A stretch of 14,500 bases of DNA from an uncultured Porphyromonadaceae bacterium. Its GTDB lineage: Bacteria; Bacteroidota; Bacteroidia; Bacteroidales; Muribaculaceae. A program made the translations under genes and the position numbers. Positions 1 through 7,964 of the stretch are shown here, piece by piece. The notes below the pieces were generated by a model that was not told the origin of the DNA, did no database searches, and saw only the letters and a program-made list of their open reading frames with translations. Positions within the stretch are counted from its first letter, which is position 1. Every line of letters starts with the position of its first letter. Where the stretch lies: contig CAMWYV010000004.1 in the NCBI GenBank assembly GCA_947178565.1, forward strand, positions 1-14,500, in the 5' to 3' direction.

Positions 1-29
1 GTTAATTACAAATTCACCTATTCTCAGCG

Positions 30-1874
30 TTATTCCAATGCACCGTGATTATCATCGTCATTGCCGGATCTGAACGCATTGAATACCACAGAGGCTTTGG
101 CTGGTCCGACAACAGAAGCGAGTTCATCCAGATCTGCCTCCTTGATTCGCTTCACACTGCGGAAATGCCTCAGAAGTGCATCACGTGTTTTGACACCGAT
201 ACCTTTCACGGAGTCCAGCTCAGATACAAGTTGCGCCTTACTTCTACGGTTGCGGTGGTGGGTAATACCAAAGCGATGGGCTTCATCACGCAGATGCTGC
301 ACTACCCTGAGACTTTCTGAGTTTTTATCGATATATAGCGGCACACTGTCTCCCGGAAAATAGATTTCTTCAAGACGTTTTGCAATACCCACAACGGCAA
401 TCGTGCCGCGCAGTCCCATATCATCAAGAGCTTCAACGGCGGCACTTAGCTGACCCTTACCGCCGTCAACCACTATGAGCTGAGGCAATTCCTCACCCTC
501 GTTTACTAACCGGGTATATCGTCGGGTCAGAACCTCTTTCATGGATGCAAAATCATCCGGTCCTTCCACTGTCTTTATATTAAAATGACGGTAATCTTTT
601 TTTGATGGCTTGCCGTCCTTAAACACTACGCAACTTGCCACAGGGTTTGTACCCTGAATATTTGAGTTATCGAAACACTCTATGTGATGAGGTAATACCT
701 CAAGACGAAAGTCCGATTTCATTCGCTCAAGGAGTTTGCGGGCACGCTCTTCCGGGTCTTTGCGGGCAAGTTGGTTGAGCATGTCTATCTTATGCTGCCG
801 GGCATTTCGCTCAGACACCTCCAGAAGCTTCGCCTTATCACCGCGCTGAGGTACCATAAAGGTTACTCCGGGCATATCCACATCCGGATGCTCTGCGACC
901 AATACAGCATCATATCTAACATCAAACCGTCGGGCAATCTCAGCCATCGCATAACTGAGCAATTGCGGCACCGTCTCATCCATCCTACGCTTGTATTCAA
1001 GGGTAATACTCCGCACAACCGCCCCCCTACGCACATGCATATAGTTTATGAAAACGTCACCGCCATCGTCATCGACACCAAACACATCCACATCACCTAT
1101 AGTCTGGCTTACTATCACACTCTTGGAACAATAGCGCTCAACTAATTCATATTTCTCTTTTATTTCCTGTGCTTCTTCAAACCGTAATTCAGCACTGAGA
1201 TCAAGCATCTGCTTTTTCAGATACTCCAGCAGTTCGGCAAGATCACCTCTTAGAATTTTCTTGACATTTTCAATCTGCTGGGCATATTCTCCACGGCTTA
1301 TCTTACCGACACATGGACCGGAACACCGCTTTATATGATAATCCAGGCATAAGCGCCCTTTCCCTTCAGCAATCCCCTGCTCTGTTATAAGGTTTCGGCA
1401 TGAACGGAGCGGATATAGCTCGCGAATCAGTTCAAGAACAGTTCTCGCTGCAACGGTATCTGTATATGGTCCGTAATATTTGGATCCCTCCAATTGCTTT
1501 TGACGGGTCATGAATACTCTCGGAAACGGTTCTTTAGTCACCACAATCATAGGATAAGATTTGTCATCCTTGAGAAGCACATTATATCTCGGCTTGTACT
1601 CTTTGATCATGGAGTTTTCAAGATTGAGCGCATCCTGTTCTGTAGGCACCACTATATATTTCATATCCGCAATTGCGCGTACAAGAAGATTCGTACGGGT
1701 GCTGTCGTGAGTGCGGTTGAAATAAGAAGAGACCCTTCGCTTGAGATTTTTTGCCTTACCAACATAAATCACATTTCCCCCGGAATCAAAGTACATATAT
1801 ACTCCGGGGGTAGTGGGTAAGATCGCAATCTTATCCGTGAGCTCCTGTGATTTCTTGTGTTTGGTCAATATCAA
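30..1874 (-). CDS. uvrC: UvrABC excinuclease subunit C
   Basis: UvrC makes both incisions around a bulky DNA lesion after UvrB has been loaded by UvrA (nucleotide excision repair, cytoplasm). The 614 residues show the full family order. The GIY-YIG nuclease domain is at about 20-100 (GVYMYF at 24-29, VIYVGKAKNLKRR at 35-47). Cysteines C159, C176, C184 and C188 sit where UvrC proteins bind an iron-sulphur cluster. A UVR helical hairpin lies at about 212-247. The RNase H-like second nuclease spans about 385-545, with likely catalytic D402 (CFDNSN), D470 (VVDGGKGQ) and H535 or H539. Tandem helix-hairpin-helix motifs follow at 550-600. The start is TTG at 1874, overlapping the apt TGA by four bases. 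The next in-frame ATG is codon 27, inside the nuclease motif, so TTG is the sensible choice, with a second TTG at codon 3 as the alternative. It is the last gene of the ybeY operon inside the window; only 29 bases follow and they hold nothing recognisable. Confidence 0.97.
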   Translation of the reverse strand: MILTKHKKSQELTDKIAILPTTPGVYMYFDSGGNVIYVGKAKNLKRRVSSYFNRTHDSTRTNLLVRAIADMKYIVVPTEQDALNLENSMIKEYKPRYNVLLKDDKSYPMIVVTKEPFPRVFMTRQKQLEGSKYYGPYTDTVAARTVLELIRELYPLRSCRNLITEQGIAEGKGRLCLDYHIKRCSGPCVGKISRGEYAQQIENVKKILRGDLAELLEYLKKQMLDLSAELRFEEAQEIKEKYELVERYCSKSVIVSQTIGDVDVFGVDDDGGDVFINYMHVRRGAVVRSITLEYKRRMDETVPQLLSYAMAEIARRFDVRYDAVLVAEHPDVDMPGVTFMVPQRGDKAKLLEVSERNARQHKIDMLNQLARKDPEERARKLLERMKSDFRLEVLPHHIECFDNSNIQGTNPVASCVVFKDGKPSKKDYRHFNIKTVEGPDDFASMKEVLTRRYTRLVNEGEELPQLIVVDGGKGQLSAAVEALDDMGLRGTIAVVGIAKRLEEIYFPGDSVPLYIDKNSESLRVVQHLRDEAHRFGITHHRNRRSKAQLVSELDSVKGIGVKTRDALLRHFRSVKRIKEADLDELASVVGPAKASVVFNAFRSGNDDDNHGALE

Positions 1875-2389
1875 TATATTATGAGGGAATCCACATCAAC
1901 ATCTTCAGGTAACGCCTTCCTGCCACCAAGCGCACCAAGTTCTATAATAAAATTGATGTATATTTTTTTTGGATTCATACTTTTCACGAGTTCATATGCC
2001 GCCGCCATAGTACCTCCGGTTGCAAGAACATCATCATGAATTACCACAATATCATCTTCGGTAATCGCATCCTTATGAATCTCAATCGTATCTTTCCCAT
2101 ACTCCTTTGCATAAGTGCACTGGATGGTTTCGGCTGGAAGTTTGCCAGGCTTACGTGCCGGAACAAATCCCGCACCAAGTTCAAACGCCAATATTGATCC
2201 ACAGATAAATCCGCGGCTCTCAATCCCCACAACTTTAGTCACACCCTTATCACGATACAACTGCGACAAATCCCATCCAAGAATATGAATGGCACGAGAA
2301 TCCTTAAATGCCGTTGTCAAATCCTTAAACACAATCCCCTTTGAAGGGAAGTCAATCACATCTCTAATTTTAGACTTAATGTATTCCAT
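1871..2389 (-). CDS. apt: Adenine phosphoribosyltransferase
   Basis: Apt converts adenine and PRPP to AMP and pyrophosphate (purine salvage, cytoplasm). The 172-residue protein has family landmarks throughout: DFPSKGIVFKD at 13-23, the E57-SRGF loop, PARKPGKLP at 78-86, and the PRPP-binding signature VIHDDVLATGGT at 116-127. The open frame runs up to a TTG at 2461, but the added 24 residues resemble no Apt N-terminus and the first of them are simply the translation of a parS site. The ATG at 2389 gives the usual length and starts with MEYIKSKI, so it is preferred. Upstream is AT-rich with no Shine-Dalgarno sequence, as is normal in this phylum. It follows mnmG after a 72-base gap and overlaps uvrC by four bases (TTGA). 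Confidence 0.95.
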   Translation of the reverse strand: MEYIKSKIRDVIDFPSKGIVFKDLTTAFKDSRAIHILGWDLSQLYRDKGVTKVVGIESRGFICGSILAFELGAGFVPARKPGKLPAETIQCTYAKEYGKDTIEIHKDAITEDDIVVIHDDVLATGGTMAAAYELVKSMNPKKIYINFIIELGALGGRKALPEDVDVDSLIIY

Positions 2390-2444
2390 AATTAAATTTA
2401 CTTTAACTCCAGTTTCACCATTTGTCAAATCACACACTCGCTTA

Positions 2445-2460
2445 TGTTCCACGTGAAACA
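2445..2460. promoter_or_regulatory. parS: parS centromere-like site (ParB binding)
   Basis: The 16 bases TGTTCCACGTGAAACA form a near-perfect inverted repeat around a central ACGT, with one mismatched pair. They match the bacterial chromosomal parS sequence recognised by ParB/Spo0J. The site fills part of the 72-base gap between the mnmG stop and the preferred apt start. It was the only copy I found on reading the window. ParB would load here, spread and recruit SMC for segregation; that role is inferred from the motif alone, since no parA or parB gene is in the window. Confidence 0.85.
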
Positions 2461-2461
2461 A

Positions 2462-4339
2462 TCACCGACCCAGAAGCACCAACAAAATACTGATATCACT
2501 CGGTGATATGCCGGGTATTCGGGAGGCTTGACCGACAGTCTCAGGGTTAATCTTTACCAACTTTTGCCTGGCTTCAGTTGACAAACTCTTCACGCTATTA
2601 TAGTCAATCATGCCTGCCAATCTTACATTTTCCAACCTTTTCATCTTGTCGGCAAGCGCTCTTTCGCGTTCTATATATCCTCCATACTTAATTAGTATCT
2701 CTGCCGCCTCTATAATCTCATTCCGTCTCTCAACCTCTATATTGTTGTTGATATAATCATTAAGGTAAGACAACTGTCCGGCAAGCATCATAATATTTAG
2801 CTTAGGGCGAAGAATAAGATCAAACAATTTCATAGTCTGCTTTAAAAGCGACTCACCTACCCTTTCAAAATAGGGATTGATTTCTTCAGGTCTGACGGAT
2901 GTAGATCTTGCAAAAGAGATGAATCTATCTCTCTGATCTTTCTTGGAAAGCATCAAATTATATCTTTCTTCATCTGCTAGACCAATCCCATGCGAACGCT
3001 CAGTAAGCCGCATATCTGCATCATCCTGCCGTAGAAGTATTCGGTATTCAGCACGCGACGTAAACATCCGGTATGGTTCATCCACTCCCTTTGTCACGAG
3101 ATCATCAATTAACACTCCAATATATGCCTCATCTCTGTTAAGTGTAAAAGGCTTTTCGCTTCTGGATTTCAACGCAGCGTTCACTCCGGCAATCAAACCC
3201 TGACCCGCCGCCTCTTCATAACCGGTAGTTCCATTGACTTGACCGGCAAGAAAAAGACCTGGCACAATCTTACTTTCTAAAGAATGTGACAATTGCGTCG
3301 GATCAAAAAAATCATATTCTATAGCATAACCTGGACGATATATTGATATATTCTCAAATGCAGGAATTGTAAGCAAAGCCTCAAGTTGAATATTAAACGG
3401 CAGAGATGATGAGAATCCGTTTAGGTAAAATTCCTGGGTGTCTTCACCTTCCGGTTCAATGAATAGCTGATGCTCCGACTTGTCAACAAATGTCACAATC
3501 TTTGTTTCGATACTGGGACAGTATCTAGGACCTATACTTTGAATCTGACCATTATAAAGAGGTGAATCAGGCAAACCCTGACGTAGTATTTCGTGGGTTC
3601 TTTCATTTGTGTAAACTATATGACATGCCCTTTGTTTCAATTCTCTCTTAATCTCAGGCAGATAAGAAAATTTATGGTTATCCTCTTCAAGTTCCTGAAC
3701 AGAGGTCTTGCTCCAATTTATACTTCTACCGTCAATTCTTACAGGAGTACCGGTTTTCATTCTGTCAGTCCTAATACCCAATGACTTCAGTTGCTCAGTC
3801 AGACCTATGCTTGCAGGCTCAGAGATTCTACCTCCCTTTATTTGAACTCTTCCTATATGCATAAGTCCATTTAGAAATGTTCCTGCAGTAATAACCACTG
3901 TTTTCGAATGGAATTCAATACCAGCCTTAGTTCGTACACCTTCAACCTTATCATCAACAATCAATGCGGTGACGTCATCCTGCCATAGCGAAAGATTATC
4001 AGTATTCTCAAGAATAGTCCTCCACATCGCACTGAATTTCATGCGATCACTTTGAGCACGGGGACTCCACATAGCCGGACCTTTCGAACTGTTCAGCATT
4101 CGAAATTGTATTGCAGTCTTATCAGTCACAATTCCAGTCATACCTCCGAGAGCATCTATCTCCCTAACTATCTGCCCTTTAGCAATTCCTCCTATGGCGG
4201 GATTACAACTCATCTGGGCTATTTTATTCATATCCAGCGTAATGAGTAAAGTAGAAGCACCCATAACAGCTGCTGCATGAGCGGCCTCGCAACCGGCATG
4301 ACCGGCACCAATAACTATTACATCATAGTCAAATCTCAT
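2462..4339 (-). CDS. mnmG: tRNA uridine-5-carboxymethylaminomethyl(34) synthesis enzyme MnmG
   Basis: MnmG (GidA) works with MnmE to add the carboxymethylaminomethyl group to wobble uridine 34 of several tRNAs, using FAD, NADH, methylene-tetrahydrofolate and glycine. The 625 residues match the family length. Visible signatures are the N-terminal FAD-binding GAGHAGCEAA (11-20), the family pattern SCNPAIGGIAKG (44-55) with catalytic-type C45, the second redox cysteine C274 in RYCPSIETK, the C-terminal FAD loop GLFLAGQVNGTTGYEEAAGQ (361-380) and the tRNA-binding pattern MFTSRAEYR (425-433). The ATG at 4339 overlaps the ybeY stop as ATGA, so translational coupling is likely. The gene is often close to the replication origin in bacteria, which fits the parS site just past its stop. 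Nothing is missing or truncated. Confidence 0.98.
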   Translation of the reverse strand: MRFDYDVIVIGAGHAGCEAAHAAAVMGASTLLITLDMNKIAQMSCNPAIGGIAKGQIVREIDALGGMTGIVTDKTAIQFRMLNSSKGPAMWSPRAQSDRMKFSAMWRTILENTDNLSLWQDDVTALIVDDKVEGVRTKAGIEFHSKTVVITAGTFLNGLMHIGRVQIKGGRISEPASIGLTEQLKSLGIRTDRMKTGTPVRIDGRSINWSKTSVQELEEDNHKFSYLPEIKRELKQRACHIVYTNERTHEILRQGLPDSPLYNGQIQSIGPRYCPSIETKIVTFVDKSEHQLFIEPEGEDTQEFYLNGFSSSLPFNIQLEALLTIPAFENISIYRPGYAIEYDFFDPTQLSHSLESKIVPGLFLAGQVNGTTGYEEAAGQGLIAGVNAALKSRSEKPFTLNRDEAYIGVLIDDLVTKGVDEPYRMFTSRAEYRILLRQDDADMRLTERSHGIGLADEERYNLMLSKKDQRDRFISFARSTSVRPEEINPYFERVGESLLKQTMKLFDLILRPKLNIMMLAGQLSYLNDYINNNIEVERRNEIIEAAEILIKYGGYIERERALADKMKRLENVRLAGMIDYNSVKSLSTEARQKLVKINPETVGQASRIPGISPSDISILLVLLGR

Positions 4340-4776
4340 ATTTTTGCTCTCAGATTTTCCAACATTGACAGCGCAGCATTTTCATGTGCCTCCATAATCT
4401 CGCGTTCTCCTTCACCCTTATCATTAATTCCACAGAGATGTAAAAGTCCGTGAACAATCACTCGATTTAACTCTGCCTGGTAGTCAACAGCAAGGTCTGT
4501 TGCATTTGACGCAACTGTATCAAGGGATATATACATATCTCCGCTAACAAGTTTGCGCCGACTATAATCAAAGGTTATGATATCAGTATAGTAATCATGA
4601 TTCAAAAATTCACGGTTTACTTTTATGATGGTTTCATCATCACAAAAAATATAACATAGCTCACCCAAAATTTTTTTATGTGACTCTGCAACATTTTTAA
4701 GCCATTCCTCCATCAGAGTCACATCAAGTAAGGGTAAGTCTACATTCTCCGCGTTCCAGATAATTTTTGCTGCCAT
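4336..4776 (-). CDS. ybeY: Endoribonuclease YbeY (rRNA maturation factor)
   Basis: YbeY is a small metal-dependent endoribonuclease involved in 16S rRNA 3' end processing and ribosome quality control. The 146 residues carry the family core: NREFLNHDYYTDIITFDY (54-71), GDMYISLD (79-86) and the metal site HGLLHLCG (109-116). Classical YbeY has three histidines in the pattern HxxxHxxxxxH. Here the third position is D119 (H109, H113, D119), so the metal would be held by two histidines and an aspartate, or the motif is a lineage variant. The open frame extends to a TTG at 4797, but that codon lies inside the predicted -7 promoter box, so the ATG at 4776 is chosen. First gene of the operon that continues with mnmG. 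Confidence 0.93.
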   Translation of the reverse strand: MAAKIIWNAENVDLPLLDVTLMEEWLKNVAESHKKILGELCYIFCDDETIIKVNREFLNHDYYTDIITFDYSRRKLVSGDMYISLDTVASNATDLAVDYQAELNRVIVHGLLHLCGINDKGEGEREIMEAHENAALSMLENLRAKI

Positions 4777-4794
4777 CAGGGAATTTGTTGAACA

Positions 4795-4826
4795 CAAAAG
4801 TAAGTAAAACCATAATTTTATGCAAA
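4795..4826 (-). promoter_or_regulatory. Promoter of the ybeY-mnmG-apt-uvrC operon
   Basis: Read on the minus strand, a TTTG -33 box (4826-4823) is followed by 20 bases and a TACTTTTG -7 box (4802-4795). This matches the Bacteroidota primary sigma consensus of TTTG, 19-21 bases, TAnnTTTG. Transcription would begin near 4790, giving a leader of roughly a dozen bases before the ybeY ATG. Confidence 0.7.
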
Positions 4827-4956
4827 AACTATACTATCGTCAATTTTTCTGGAAAAACACTTAATTTTGATATATCACTGATTTAATGCATATTACAGCA
4901 TAATAACTCCATCAGAATTTAATATTTGAATCCTAACAAGATATTTGCACTGGAAT

Positions 4957-4991
4957 TTTGTATTCTGAGAATGTGTTTTTTATTACATTTG
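4957..4991 (+). promoter_or_regulatory. Possible promoter of the glycosyltransferase-kinase pair
   Basis: A perfect -7 box, TACATTTG, lies at 4984-4991, about 25 bases before the glycosyltransferase ATG. The nearest TTTG is at 4957-4960, which leaves a 23-base spacer, longer than the usual 19-21, so the -33 assignment is weak. The rest of the 240-base divergent gap (4777-5016) is AT-rich and I see no RNA gene or strong hairpin in it. Confidence 0.45.
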
Positions 4992-5016
4992 TGGATGAAG
5001 CATTAAAAAAAATGGC

Positions 5017-5778
5017 ATGAGCAAAATTTCGGCAACAATAATCACTTTCAATGAAGAAAAGCATATTGCACGATGTATAGAATCTCTCCGCGATATCGCA
5101 GACGAAATTATTGTCGTGGATTCATTATCTCAAGATTCTACCATCGAAATTTGTGAAGCTATGGGGTGCAAGGTAACCCGACGCAAAATGAAAGGCTATG
5201 GAGCACAGCGACAATATGCAACTTCACTCACCTGCCACAACTATGTTCTGTCGATCGATGCTGACGAAGTGCTATCACCTGCTCTACGAACTTCACTAAT
5301 AAAATTAAAGAACAGTGACTTCAATCACAGAGGCTATAGTTTTTCCCGATTGAACTTCTACTGCGGCACTCCGGTGAAACACTGCGGATGGTATCCTGAT
5401 ATACAGGTTCGCCTATTTGATAAAAGATATGCAAACTGGAATCTGCATGACGTAGATGAAAGAGTAATTTTCAGAGATAACGTGATGCCTGTTAAACTTG
5501 ACGGCGATATTTTGCATTACAGATGCACTACCGAAGAGGAGTTTCAGCAGACAGAAAAAGCCCATGCTGCACTTCTTGCCAAATCAATTCTTGAAACAGG
5601 TAAAACACCGGGGGTTCTTACACCTTATATTCAGGGAATAAAGAGCTTTATAAAGTGTTATATCACTCAAGGTGGGGCTCTCGACGGAATGGTAGGAACA
5701 GCTATCAGCAAACAGAGATACCATTCTACCCTTCTCGCATGGAGCACAGCAAGAAAGAAATCAAAGAACAACAAATAA
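5017..5778 (+). CDS. Family 2 glycosyltransferase, WaaE/KdtX-like
   Basis: Probable inverting sugar transferase acting at the cytoplasmic face of the inner membrane, likely on a lipopolysaccharide-type glycan; donor and acceptor cannot be read from the sequence. The GT-A fold N-terminus is clear: ATIITFNEEKHIARCIESL (6-24), the nucleotide-sugar region DEIIVVDSLSQDST (29-42), and the metal-binding DADE (81-84) after YVLSI. The mid-region R111-LNFYCG...HCGWYPD...RLFD (111-135) is characteristic of the WaaE/KdtX-like group. H144 begins the stretch LHDVDERV, where relatives usually have His-Glu. There is no signal peptide and no convincing membrane helix; the C-terminus (residues 240-253) is lysine/arginine-rich and could contact membrane phospholipid. 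The ATG at 5017 is the only good start. A nucleoside kinase follows after 28 bases in the same direction, probably co-transcribed, with no obvious shared pathway. Confidence 0.85.
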   Translation: MSKISATIITFNEEKHIARCIESLRDIADEIIVVDSLSQDSTIEICEAMGCKVTRRKMKGYGAQRQYATSLTCHNYVLSIDADEVLSPALRTSLIKLKNSDFNHRGYSFSRLNFYCGTPVKHCGWYPDIQVRLFDKRYANWNLHDVDERVIFRDNVMPVKLDGDILHYRCTTEEEFQQTEKAHAALLAKSILETGKTPGVLTPYIQGIKSFIKCYITQGGALDGMVGTAISKQRYHSTLLAWSTARKKSKNNK

Positions 5779-5806
5779 CTTATATTCCTCTCTCCACCTG
5801 ATTAAT

Positions 5807-7477
5807 ATGAGCAACCAATTAAAAGTATATTGCAAAAATATTGAGGAATACGTCAATATTGAAGGGGGAGACACACTGCTTAAAATATCGGAGAATATTT
5901 ACGATAAATTGAATTTCAAACCGGTGTGCGCAAGGGTAAATTATAAAACCGAAGATCTCGGTTTTTCTGTATTTCAGCCTAAAATGGTGGAATTTCTATC
6001 AGTCACTTCTCAAAGTGGAATACGCACATACGTTCGGTCTCTATGCATGATGCTGTATAAGGCGGTTAATGAGTGTTTTCCTGGTAAGAAACTCCGCATC
6101 GAACACTCTATTGCAAACGGATATTTCTGTCGCATCAATGATAATTGGAATGCTTCCGAGAACAATATCAGAACTATAAAAAACAAAATGACAGAGTATG
6201 TTGAAGCCGAAATACCTTTTGAAAGAAAAGAAAGGCTCACCCGAGACGTTATCCAAATATTCAAGCATCAGGGATTGGATGACAAAGTATTACTTCTCGA
6301 AACACTGAATGAGTTATACACTACATATTATAGATTGGGTAACATATGTGATAGCTACTATGGTCAACTTGTACCTTCAACCGCATATCTACAAGTATTT
6401 GATCTGATTCCCTACAAAGACGGTTTTCTTCTTATGCCGTTTGACAAAAAAGACACAGATTGTCCGGCAAAACCTAATGACCAGGAAAAAATGTTCAAAG
6501 CATTTACCGATTATCTTGAATTTAATAAAATCGTTGGGATAAGCACCGTTGGAGAGCTTAACAAAGCTGCTGAAGATGAACATTCTGCGATGGTTATCAA
6601 TGTGTCAGAAGCTATGCACAATAAAAAAATAGCTACAATTTCAGATGAAATTACAGCACGATACAAGGCTGGTGGAGCCAGGGTGGTTCTCATTGCCGGA
6701 CCTTCTTCAAGCGGCAAGACCACATTCACGAAGCGTCTTGCAATTCAACTGATGACCAACCTTATGGAGCCCGAACTTATTTCTCTTGACGACTATTTCG
6801 TTGACAGAGAGCATACTCCTAAGGATGAAGATGGTGAGTATGACTACGAGTCTCTATATGCGCTGGACTTAAAACTGTTTAACGCACACCTTTCCGCTTT
6901 GTTGAGAGGTAAGGAAGTTGAGTTGCCTTATTATAACTTCTCAACAGGTAGCAGGGAATTCAGAGGCAACCGCATTAGATTAAAACCAAATTCCATACTA
7001 CTTATAGAGGGAATTCACGGGCTCAACCCAGAGCTTACCGCATCAATTGAGCAGAAAATGAAATATATGGTGTATGTTTCAGCACTTACCACAATTTCAA
7101 TTGATGATCACAATTGGGTTCCTACGACCGACAACCGCCTGCTGCGTAGAATCATACGTGACCATAAATATCGCGGTACATCAGCAACAGATACAATCCG
7201 CAGATGGCCCAGCGTTAGAAGAGGTGAAGAAAAATGGATTTTTCCCTATCAGGAAAATGCCGATTCAATGTTCAACTCATCACTGCTGTTTGAACTCGGC
7301 GTGCTTAAAGATCGGGGAGATGAAATTTTACGTAACGTACCTAAGGATGTACCTGAATTCGGGGAAGCCTCACGATTGCGCAAATTCCTTAGCTATTTCA
7401 CCTCAATCAGTGAAAAATATGTACCCTCAACCTCACTATTGAGAGAATTCCTGGGGGGTAGCTCATTTAACTATTAA
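5807..7477 (+). CDS. Nucleoside (uridine-type) kinase with ThrRS-like N-terminal half
   Basis: The 556-residue protein belongs to the long nucleoside-kinase family found in Bacteroidota, Thermotogae and Firmicutes. Residues 1-65 resemble a TGS-type domain. Residues about 66-220 resemble the threonyl-tRNA synthetase second additional domain, including the pattern HSIANGYFC at 100-108. The C-terminal half is a phosphoribulokinase/uridine kinase P-loop domain: Walker A GPSSSGKTT at 298-306, the substrate-side SLDDYFVDRE at 326-335, DYESLYALD at 346-354, LPYYNF at 373-378, the strand ending ILLIEGIHGLNP at 397-408, and lid arginines in RLLRRIIRDHKYRG (444-457). It most likely phosphorylates a pyrimidine nucleoside for salvage, but the real substrate in this family is not certain. 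It is longer than simple Udk enzymes (about 210 residues) because of the N-terminal half. The TAA stop overlaps the stop of ribH on the opposite strand by four bases, leaving no room for a terminator between them. Confidence 0.88.
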   Translation: MSNQLKVYCKNIEEYVNIEGGDTLLKISENIYDKLNFKPVCARVNYKTEDLGFSVFQPKMVEFLSVTSQSGIRTYVRSLCMMLYKAVNECFPGKKLRIEHSIANGYFCRINDNWNASENNIRTIKNKMTEYVEAEIPFERKERLTRDVIQIFKHQGLDDKVLLLETLNELYTTYYRLGNICDSYYGQLVPSTAYLQVFDLIPYKDGFLLMPFDKKDTDCPAKPNDQEKMFKAFTDYLEFNKIVGISTVGELNKAAEDEHSAMVINVSEAMHNKKIATISDEITARYKAGGARVVLIAGPSSSGKTTFTKRLAIQLMTNLMEPELISLDDYFVDREHTPKDEDGEYDYESLYALDLKLFNAHLSALLRGKEVELPYYNFSTGSREFRGNRIRLKPNSILLIEGIHGLNPELTASIEQKMKYMVYVSALTTISIDDHNWVPTTDNRLLRRIIRDHKYRGTSATDTIRRWPSVRRGEEKWIFPYQENADSMFNSSLLFELGVLKDRGDEILRNVPKDVPEFGEASRLRKFLSYFTSISEKYVPSTSLLREFLGGSSFNY

Positions 7478-7953
7478 CCAAGATTACGAGTATAAGCAAC
7501 CATCTGAAGCGCTGTTTCTGCCGCTTCAATTCCTTTGTGACCAGCGCAACCGCCTACACGATCAAGGGCCTGCTGCTCATTCTCGACAGTCAGTACTCCG
7601 AAAATCACAGGGATGTCTGACAGGGTATTAAGTTCGGTAATTCCCTGGGTAACACTTTGGCAAACATAGTCAAAGTGAGGAGTATCTCCACGGACAACAC
7701 AGCCGAAAACAATTATAGCATCTGCAGCTCCATGCTCTATCAGCTGATTTCCGGCAAAAGTAAGCTCTACTGCACCGGGCACTTCATAAATGAATATGTC
7801 AGAATCCGGTATGTCGTACTTATGAAGGGTTTCCACCGCACCTTTTGTGAGCTGCGAAGTGATAAAACCATTCCACTGTGCTTGCACAATCGCAATTTTC
7901 GCACCCTTGAAACTCTTTTTATCAAGGACTGTTTCTGGTCTGTTCTGTGACAT
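7474..7953 (-). CDS. ribH: 6,7-dimethyl-8-ribityllumazine synthase
   Basis: RibH condenses 5-amino-6-ribitylamino-uracil with 3,4-dihydroxy-2-butanone 4-phosphate, the penultimate step of riboflavin synthesis; family members assemble as pentamers or 60-mers. With the ATG at 7953 the protein is 159 residues, a normal length. Visible active-site elements are the AQWN aromatic/Asn pair (25-28), GAVEL (60-64), the phosphate-binding and catalytic loop RGDTPHFDYV (88-97) with catalytic H93, and GVLTVENEQQALDR (119-132). The frame extends two codons further to a TTG at 7959, but ATG is preferred. Eleven bases separate it from the upstream TPR gene, so it is the last gene of the pfkB-like operon. No FMN riboswitch or other rib genes are in the window. 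Confidence 0.96.
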   Translation of the reverse strand: MSQNRPETVLDKKSFKGAKIAIVQAQWNGFITSQLTKGAVETLHKYDIPDSDIFIYEVPGAVELTFAGNQLIEHGAADAIIVFGCVVRGDTPHFDYVCQSVTQGITELNTLSDIPVIFGVLTVENEQQALDRVGGCAGHKGIEAAETALQMVAYTRNLG

Positions 7954-7964
7954 AATCAAATTTA

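Noticed and set aside
181..200. A CACGTG hexamer in uvrC as a second parS
   Set aside because: The flanks do not match the 16-bp consensus; only the central hexamer is shared.
771..1145. A 124-codon plus-strand open frame inside uvrC
   Set aside because: It is antisense to a conserved UvrC region and is His/Ile-rich in the manner of reverse-frame translations.
4861..4960. AT-rich divergent gap as a possible origin, small RNA or attachment site
   Set aside because: No DnaA-box cluster, direct repeats or strong hairpin can be seen; it looks like an ordinary AT-rich promoter region.
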